The position numbers were made by a program, and so were the translations under genes. Shown here one piece after another: positions 1 to 5,006 of a DNA stretch of 5,006 nucleotides. The stretch comes from JALYTY01 sp964546935. GTDB lineage: Bacteria; Vulcanimicrobiota; Vulcanimicrobiia; Vulcanimicrobiales; Vulcanimicrobiaceae. Location: positions 1-5,006 of the forward strand of contig CAZJLJ010000117.1 of NCBI GenBank assembly GCA_964546935.1, in the 5' to 3' direction. Position 1 is the stretch's first letter; each line of letters starts with the position of its first letter. The notes under the pieces were generated by a model. That model had not been told where the DNA came from and searched no databases. It saw only the letters and a program-made list of their open reading frames with translations.

Positions 1-62
1 CGGTTCCGCGACGGCTCCGCACTATAGCTACCTCTAACTATGCGCCGATGACTTAATTAGTC
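1..62. other. Non-coding leader upstream of the regulator gene
   Basis: This stretch is visibly more AT-rich from about 21 onward than the genes that follow. All three forward frames are closed by stops (TAG 25-27, TAA 35-37, TAA 54-56), so an upstream co-directional gene could end here but cannot read into the regulator. No convincing sigma70 promoter is visible: the best forward -10-like string is TATAGC at 23-28, with no -35 partner. The reverse strand carries TATAGT (complement of 21-26), which could serve a divergent gene to the left. There is no Shine-Dalgarno sequence in the 15 bases before the start codon at 63. Confidence 0.5.
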
Positions 63-64
63 AT
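48..64. promoter_or_regulatory. Inverted repeat overlapping the start codon (possible operator)
   Basis: The bases read ATGACT, then five bases (TAATT), then AGTCAT: a perfect 6-bp inverted repeat with one more A/T pair inside the spacer. The right arm includes the first two bases of the start codon at 63. A dyad of this size suits a dimeric helix-turn-helix protein, and its position would let a bound protein block initiation. Autoregulation by the downstream gene is a natural guess, but the sequence shows only the symmetry. A weak mRNA hairpin hiding the start codon is the alternative. Confidence 0.35.
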
Positions 65-3000
65 GGCAGTACGGCAAACTAAGCTGCTTGTGCCTCCCGC
101 GACCGGAACGACTTATGTAATCCGGCGCCGCCTTGACGCGCGCTTGCAGGACGCCCTTCGAAGCGCCGTGACCATCGTGTGCGCCGGAGGGGGTTACGGC
201 AAAACGACCCTGCTGCAGTCGTGGGCCACTCAGGCCGCGCAAGATTGTGCGGTGGCGTGGCTCTCGCTGGACCCAGCAGATACCGGAGCCGTACCGCTTT
301 TTGAAGCGCTGAATGCAAGCCTTGCGCGTGCCCTCAATGGAGTCGGCGGCGCAGTCTCGCGATTACTGGAACGTGGGGAAGAGCGAATTCAGCAGCTCGC
401 CGCCGTTCTTTCGAATGAAGTGCTGGCGTGGACGGAAGAGCACGAACGAGATGTGCTACTTTTCGTCGACGACGTGCAATTTGTAGCCGACGATCCGTCG
501 ACGTCCAGCGCCCTTGGAGAGTTTGTCTCAGGGTTACCGCCGCGTGCGCATGTCGTTTTTGCGACCCGCACGCCGTTGAAATTTGCTCCGCTCGCGAAAT
601 TGCGCGCCGGCGGTGTACTGGTCGAGGTTACTCAGAATGATCTGCGCTTCACGCAAGACGAAGCATCGGAGCTTATCGCCGGCGATATCTTAAATAGCTA
701 TTATCAAAAAACCGACGGTTGGCCTATTGTCGTCGGCCTGCTTGCACAAATGCACCGACGAGACCCCGCGCGCCCCGAAATGGCGATCTCCGGAACGCAA
801 GATTCGATATTCCAATTCCTCGCGGAAGAAGTCGTGGGCCGTCTACCGGATGACGTGCTTCAGATACTCTATGCGCTCGCGTTGCCGGAAACGGTAGAAT
901 CGTCCATCGCGTGCGGGCTTCTTAACGTCGAGCGAATCGAGCCGGTTATCGCACAACTGCAAGAACGCGGCTTATCGTTCACACGCGATGGCGCCGACAC
1001 GTGGCGTTTGCATGCGCTCTTTCGCGAATACTTGATTCAGCGGTTTGCCCACGAAGACCCCGAAGGCCTTCGTGCGTTGCGCATTCGCTACGCGGAACTC
1101 TTACGCGAAGCGGGTCGCACGATGGAAGCACTCGCGCAGATCCTTGACGCCGGCGATTTCGAAAATATTCTCAATTACGTCTTTGAAGCGATCGTTACCA
1201 TTCGGCTCTCGGATCGCAACCGGCAAGTGATTCGTTTGCTGAGCCGGGTACCCGATGAAGTTTTTATCGAGCGGCCGATGCTCCACCGCTTCCTCGCGAC
1301 CGCGTTCATGCGGGACAAACAAGTAGGAGCAGCGCAAACACAGTTGCGGCTATGTTACGAGCGTGCATCGGCGTCCAACCAGCCCAACGTTGCATTTTTC
1401 GCGCAAATGGATTTGGGTATGTCGCATCCCGAGTTCAACAGTTTACTCCGACGCGATCATCTAAGGAGCGAAGCGCACTTCCGTGCTGCGTTGCAGCTTG
1501 CCGAGAGTTCCGATCTGTCCAACGAGCAACGATATCGGATGCTTGCGGTTTGGCAACTTGGCATGGTCGAAGCGTGTCGAGGTAATCTTGAAGCTGCTTT
1601 CGAGTTACTCGGTGCGGCAGAACGGATTGAAAGGGAACAGTCGCGGCATTACGAGATGGTGCTCGTTGAAATTGCTACGGTACATTCCTGGAGCGGCAAC
1701 TGGCGCCGTTCACTGGAATATGCGGAGCTTGCCGAACAGCTTTTTAGAGGTAGCGAAGGGAGCGTACAAGCCGGACGAGCTCTCGTGGCGCAGGCGCGTG
1801 CGCTCCAGGCCTTAGGAACAAATGCCACGCGCGCATTTACGGTGGCGCAGGCGGCGATCGAAGAATTGCGAGAGGCAAATCAAGATTATGAGCTTCCGCT
1901 TGCCCTCGCAGTGCGCGCTACGGCGGCACTTCATCTTCAGACCCCCGATATTGAATCGGCACGTGAGTCGATTCGCGAAGGCGCCGAGTGGCTCGTGCGT
2001 CGTCCGAACGCCGGTTATGCCTTCGAGCTGGAACTGGCACGGTTTCATCTATCAAGGATCGTTTCGGACTCAGAAGGCCTTCGAGAACACGCGGGCTCTC
2101 TTCGCAAACTTGCACTCGCAAACGACGATTCGTGGCAGGTTGCAATGGCGTACCTTTGTGAGGCGCAACGCCTAGCACTCTTGCCGGATCGTGCCGCTGC
2201 GCGAGATACCCTAGCTGTCGCGCAATACCGTTTTGAGGCAGTCCGTGACGCATATCATAGTGCACTATGCCAAATGCTTCGACTTGCAATTGGCGCGCAA
2301 ATGCAAGAACTGGACGTTTCTTCGATTGTAGCCCTCGTCGAACAGCAACAAAGCCGCTCCGCAGAGTTCGTGTTCCGCGCGGTCCCGCAATCAACGCTGC
2401 ATCTTTTGGTCGCCACAATCCGTGCGAACGACCCAAACGAGAATGCCGTTATGCTTTTGTCAGAACATGCGGCAGCCGACATTGAACCGCTCGCTGCAAT
2501 TATCGTCGATACTAGCTTGACCGACTATCAGCACGTCCTCGCCTTGCGCAGCGCCGTTCGCATCGATGCGTTGAATGCGCGCCCACTAGTCGTTCGGGCG
2601 CTGGATTCTTCCAGTGCGGTAATTTCAACAGCGGCCCGCACGTTAATGACGTTCTTGCCGAGCGCAGCCGCGCAGCCGTTGCGGGTGGACGTTATTGGGA
2701 CTTTACGGGTTCATCTCGGCACGGAAATCATCGAAGAAAATAGCGAGCGGTGGGGCCGCAAACGCTCCATTGAACTGTTGCGTTTATTGGCGGTTTCGGA
2801 TGCGCCGATTACGAAGGACGCCGCCATCGAAGCGCTGTGGCCAGAGAACCGCGAGATCCTCGACACGACGTTTCGTGTGACGGTTCACGGTTTGCGCCGC
2901 ACGCTTCAACCGGAACAGGAAGGCCCGGGTGACTACATCGTCTACGACGGTACGGTTCTCCGCATAAAGCCGGAAACGTTTATCGGGACGGACGCGCGTG

Positions 3001-3635
3001 TCGCGACTGATCTCTTAAATGAAAGCGAAGTCCATTTTGCCGGCGGCAGATTTACCGAAGCCGCCCGCGCCGCCGACGCAGCGATTGAAATCTTTGGGCG
3101 CTCGCCCCGCGAGGAGAGCGTCGACGAGTGGTTGCGTCCGCACGTCAGACGGTGGCGCGATCGGTGCGTTCGCGCGTTGCGTCTTCGGGCCGAAGTGGAC
3201 GCCGGTTTAGGCGATCGGCTTGCAGCGGCTTCGTACCTGGAGCGCGCGTTCACGGTCGATCCGCTAAACGAGGAGCTATTGGTTGAACTCATCGATGCCT
3301 CGGTCGCCGCGGGCCGCGTTGAAATGGCTCGAACGCACTTCAAAACCTACCGTCGGCGCTTGGAAGAACAGGTCGGGTCGACACCTGGACCGGCGGCCAT
3401 GGAACGGTACAGCCGCTTACTTCTGAAGAGCTCTGCTGCCAAGAGTCCGCTCTCGGTGCGGGAGCACGAAATCGTCTCGTTGATTGGGCGCGGGCTCTCT
3501 AATAAGGAGATCGCGTCCAACCTCGGCCTAAGCGTCTGGACCGTTAACAATCACGTAGCCAAGGTCCTTAAGAAGCTTAACGTTCAGAGCCGCACCGCTG
3601 CGGTGATGGCGGCGAAGCAAGTTGCCGATGATTAG
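63..3635 (+). CDS. MalT-like STAND ATPase regulator with SARP/BTAD and C-terminal LuxR HTH domains
   Basis: Predicted cytoplasmic transcription regulator of 1190 residues; the inducer is unknown. The N-terminus begins with the MalT-like pattern TKLLVPP (6-12), which supports the ATG at 63 although no Shine-Dalgarno sequence precedes it. The NTPase shows Walker A A41-x4-G46-K47-T48, Walker B LLFVDD (132-137), a sensor-like ATR (167-169) and the STAND Gly-Trp-Pro at 219-221. A winged-helix region follows (about 246-340, with a WRLHALFREYL segment at 314-324), then a TPR-like helical array to about 800 and a possibly HEAT-like stretch to about 867. Residues 873-970 match an OmpR/SARP winged helix (ALWPENRE, LRRTL), and about 977-1120 match BTAD, ending in the typical GSTPGP segment. 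Residues 1129-1190 are a LuxR/GerE HTH with RExEI (1133-1137), GLSNKEIA (1144-1151) and TVNNHV (1160-1165), where the usual Lys of TVK is Asn1162. In this family ATP and an inducer normally drive oligomerisation and DNA binding. The length exceeds MalT (about 900 residues) because of the inserted SARP/BTAD module. The reading frame is intact. Domain assignment is strong; target genes and ligand are unknown. Confidence 0.95.
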   Translation: MAVRQTKLLVPPATGTTYVIRRRLDARLQDALRSAVTIVCAGGGYGKTTLLQSWATQAAQDCAVAWLSLDPADTGAVPLFEALNASLARALNGVGGAVSRLLERGEERIQQLAAVLSNEVLAWTEEHERDVLLFVDDVQFVADDPSTSSALGEFVSGLPPRAHVVFATRTPLKFAPLAKLRAGGVLVEVTQNDLRFTQDEASELIAGDILNSYYQKTDGWPIVVGLLAQMHRRDPARPEMAISGTQDSIFQFLAEEVVGRLPDDVLQILYALALPETVESSIACGLLNVERIEPVIAQLQERGLSFTRDGADTWRLHALFREYLIQRFAHEDPEGLRALRIRYAELLREAGRTMEALAQILDAGDFENILNYVFEAIVTIRLSDRNRQVIRLLSRVPDEVFIERPMLHRFLATAFMRDKQVGAAQTQLRLCYERASASNQPNVAFFAQMDLGMSHPEFNSLLRRDHLRSEAHFRAALQLAESSDLSNEQRYRMLAVWQLGMVEACRGNLEAAFELLGAAERIEREQSRHYEMVLVEIATVHSWSGNWRRSLEYAELAEQLFRGSEGSVQAGRALVAQARALQALGTNATRAFTVAQAAIEELREANQDYELPLALAVRATAALHLQTPDIESARESIREGAEWLVRRPNAGYAFELELARFHLSRIVSDSEGLREHAGSLRKLALANDDSWQVAMAYLCEAQRLALLPDRAAARDTLAVAQYRFEAVRDAYHSALCQMLRLAIGAQMQELDVSSIVALVEQQQSRSAEFVFRAVPQSTLHLLVATIRANDPNENAVMLLSEHAAADIEPLAAIIVDTSLTDYQHVLALRSAVRIDALNARPLVVRALDSSSAVISTAARTLMTFLPSAAAQPLRVDVIGTLRVHLGTEIIEENSERWGRKRSIELLRLLAVSDAPITKDAAIEALWPENREILDTTFRVTVHGLRRTLQPEQEGPGDYIVYDGTVLRIKPETFIGTDARVATDLLNESEVHFAGGRFTEAARAADAAIEIFGRSPREESVDEWLRPHVRRWRDRCVRALRLRAEVDAGLGDRLAAASYLERAFTVDPLNEELLVELIDASVAAGRVEMARTHFKTYRRRLEEQVGSTPGPAAMERYSRLLLKSSAAKSPLSVREHEIVSLIGRGLSNKEIASNLGLSVWTVNNHVAKVLKKLNVQSRTAAVMAAKQVADD

Positions 3636-3700
3636 CCTTAGCTATACCTCAACTTGGTTCGGGAACGGGGGATCCCTTGGTACCTTGCTACGATGGCGCC
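3636..3700. other. Intergenic gap between regulator and lipoprotein genes
   Basis: This is a 65-bp spacer. I see no intrinsic terminator: no stable stem with a following T-run is present, only short dyads such as GTTC-GG-GAAC (3657-3666), GGGATCCC (3669-3676) and GGTACC (3679-3684). Read-through from the regulator into the lipoprotein gene is therefore possible. No Shine-Dalgarno sequence stands at the expected distance before the start at 3701; the bases just upstream are CTACGATGGCGCC. Confidence 0.5.
3686..3694 (+). promoter_or_regulatory. Possible extended -10 element for a leaderless lipoprotein mRNA
   Basis: The string TGCTACGAT fits the extended -10 form TGN followed by TACGAT, which matches 4 of 6 positions of TATAAT including the key T-A and final A-T. 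The hexamer ends six bases before the ATG at 3701, so transcription would begin at or next to the A of the start codon, which agrees with the missing Shine-Dalgarno sequence. No -35 hexamer is found 16-18 bp upstream (the bases there are a G-run). A short motif like this can arise by chance. Confidence 0.25.
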
Positions 3701-5006
3701 ATGAAGCAACGGAGCGCATTTTGGGTAGTCGCATTGCTCTGCGTTTGTCTCGCTGCCTGCGGAGGCGGCGGGGGCGCGCGGGGCGGCCCGCCTACCCCGT
3801 CACCAACGAGAACGCCTGTTGTTGGGCCGACATCGTCTGTGCAGCCAACCCCGCAAGCGGGTGGACCGAGCACCCAAGAGCGTTGGATCATCGGATTCTT
3901 AGCTCAGCGCCAAAGCGAGCTGGTTCCAGCGGGCAGCGCACCGGTGGTTCCGCCGGGCGGACGCGACGGCGGCCCAATTTCGAACGCGGTCGTTATTTAT
4001 CCCGATGGCTCGAAGCAAATTGCCGATGCGAATGGCATGTTTTCGCCGTGGCAGTCGTCGTACGCGCAACGTCATCAACGTCTGTTGCGAAGCAGCGCGC
4101 AGTCGCAGCCACAAATCATTGTGATTGATCCGAGCGCGCAGAATCCGCCGGTCTATGGAACAGTCGCGGCGTACCAAAGCGCTGCGGGATTGATTCAGAA
4201 GAGCACCCAAGTTGCATCGGCGTCACGCATTAGTCATGCGGTTCGGCATCTTGTCGGCCGGCAAACGAATCTTGTCGGCGTGACGCTTTTGCCGCAGCAG
4301 ACGTCGCTGCTTTCGACCGGCGGTCTTTATTTGACGGTGCTTGGAACGTCGGCAGACGGAAACGTTGTCGATTTGACGGGCGCAAACATTCAATGGTCGG
4401 ATAACGATGGAACGGTTACGGCGTTCTCCAATGCCGTGAACGCGTATTACTTGCCGCCGCAGCTCGGCGGCGGTGCGGTCAACGATACGATTACGGTCGC
4501 CGTTTCGCTTGCGAATAATCCAGCGAACGTGTTTTACGCTTCTGCTCCCGTGAGCGTGTTGGCGCCGTCATCCGCTGCAACGGTTAACGGTTCCCTTACA
4601 GCAAATGGGACGCCGGTGTCCCAGGGCGTTGCGATTCTTGCGCAGGCCGGACCGTCGCAACTCTTCGCGCCGACGCTGTGGCTGGCGCAAGCGGATACGA
4701 ACGGAAACTATTCTATGCAAGTGCCGGCAACTACGTCGTTTGGTCTCGGAATGGGTGTGCCGGATCAATACTCGCCGACGGGCACGTACGGTGCATTCGT
4801 TGCGCAGCAACCAAACGGAACGAGTTCGTACCGATCGCCGGCTACAGGTTCAGCCGATACGCTGCCGCTCTCGATCGGTAGCGGCGCCATTCCGTTCTCA
4901 TTCACCTCCGCATACGATTCCGGTTCCGTACCGTCTTATGTTTCGTTCATCCGTAACGCATGGTACGGCACGCACGAGGCCGTGTTGCAGCGCATCTTCG
5001 AAGCGG
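3701..5006 (+). CDS. Secreted lipoprotein with Ig-like and carboxypeptidase-regulatory-like regions (partial, 3' end beyond window)
   Basis: An open frame of 435 codons with no stop runs off the right edge, so length and C-terminus are unknown. The N-terminus is a type II signal peptide: MKQR, a hydrophobic stretch (6-19) and the lipobox LAAC, with the lipidated Cys at residue 20. After it come five glycines and a Pro/Thr-rich linker (about 28-58), typical of a tether from membrane to folded domains. The residue after Cys is Gly, not Asp, compatible with outer-membrane sorting if the host is diderm. Residues about 90-117 (SNAVVIYPDG, then DANGMF) resemble a carboxypeptidase-regulatory-like beta fold. 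Residues about 191-287 resemble a bacterial Ig-like domain (VGVTLLPQ, DLTGANIQWSD, DTITVAVSL). Residues about 294-345 are a clearer regulatory-like repeat (VNGSLTANGTPVSQGVAIL, then DTNGNYSMQVP). The part after about 360 is unrecognised. The ATG at 3693 is out of frame and stops at once, so 3701 is the natural start. No catalytic motif is visible; a surface adhesion, structural or binding role is inference. Confidence 0.88.
   Translation, partial: MKQRSAFWVVALLCVCLAACGGGGGARGGPPTPSPTRTPVVGPTSSVQPTPQAGGPSTQERWIIGFLAQRQSELVPAGSAPVVPPGGRDGGPISNAVVIYPDGSKQIADANGMFSPWQSSYAQRHQRLLRSSAQSQPQIIVIDPSAQNPPVYGTVAAYQSAAGLIQKSTQVASASRISHAVRHLVGRQTNLVGVTLLPQQTSLLSTGGLYLTVLGTSADGNVVDLTGANIQWSDNDGTVTAFSNAVNAYYLPPQLGGGAVNDTITVAVSLANNPANVFYASAPVSVLAPSSAATVNGSLTANGTPVSQGVAILAQAGPSQLFAPTLWLAQADTNGNYSMQVPATTSFGLGMGVPDQYSPTGTYGAFVAQQPNGTSSYRSPATGSADTLPLSIGSGAIPFSFTSAYDSGSVPSYVSFIRNAWYGTHEAVLQRIFEA

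Noticed and set aside
40..56. Two minute upstream frames, ATG-CGC-CGA-TGA (40-51) and ATG-ACT-TAA (48-56)
   Set aside because: They have three and two sense codons, no ribosome binding site, and no leader-peptide features such as runs of one amino acid codon; they are most easily explained as chance.
1918..2436. Reverse-strand open frame of 172 codons inside the regulator gene
   Set aside because: It lies entirely antisense to the intact helical-repeat region, has an Arg-rich composition typical of shadow frames in GC-rich DNA, and has no recognisable motif or start signal.
3657..3684. Cluster of small palindromes (GTTCGGGAAC, GGGATCCC, GGTACC) in the intergenic gap
   Set aside because: Each is short, none has a hairpin loop suited to a terminator, and they do not resemble the dyad at 48-64, so I do not call a shared operator.
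3767..3792. GC-only stem GGCGGG / CCCGCC within the start of the lipoprotein gene
   Set aside because: The G and C runs are explained by the poly-Gly and Pro codons after the lipobox, and there is no T-run or other sign of a terminator or regulatory RNA.
3622..4128. Open frame of 168 codons spanning the end of the regulator gene and the start of the lipoprotein gene
   Set aside because: It begins with TTG inside the regulator, its product is rich in Arg, Cys and Trp with no domain pattern, and it overlaps the far better supported lipoprotein frame that has a signal peptide and lipobox.

Overview
The window holds one complete gene and the 5' part of a second, both on the + strand, with short non-coding stretches before and between them. 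There are no RNA genes, mobile elements, CRISPR arrays or long repeats that I can support. Base composition is moderately GC-rich with a GC-leaning third codon position (judged by eye, not computed). I can only guess at the organism. The combination of a giant MalT-like regulator carrying a SARP/BTAD module, start codons without Shine-Dalgarno sequences, and a poly-Gly lipoprotein would fit a poorly cultured diderm lineage such as Eremiobacterota (WPS-2) or a relative. This is inference, and actinobacterial or chloroflexal relatives are not excluded.

Layout: 1-62 is an AT-richer leader with stops in all three forward frames, ending in a perfect 6-bp-arm inverted repeat that overlaps the first start codon. 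Positions 63-3635 encode a 1190-residue STAND-type signal-transducing regulator. Its order is MalT-like NTPase, winged helix, long TPR-like helical array, SARP-type winged helix plus BTAD, and a C-terminal LuxR/GerE helix-turn-helix. Positions 3636-3700 are a 65-bp gap with no recognisable terminator but a possible extended -10 element. From 3701 to the right edge runs the first 435 codons of a secreted lipoprotein with a Pro-rich linker, an Ig-like region and two carboxypeptidase-regulatory-like motifs.

The two genes are co-directional and close, so the regulator may control the lipoprotein or be co-transcribed with it, but nothing in the window proves this. The most unusual feature is the regulator's architecture: two different DNA-binding modules (OmpR-like winged helix and LuxR HTH) sit in the same chain, flanking a BTAD domain, behind a single ATP-dependent switch.
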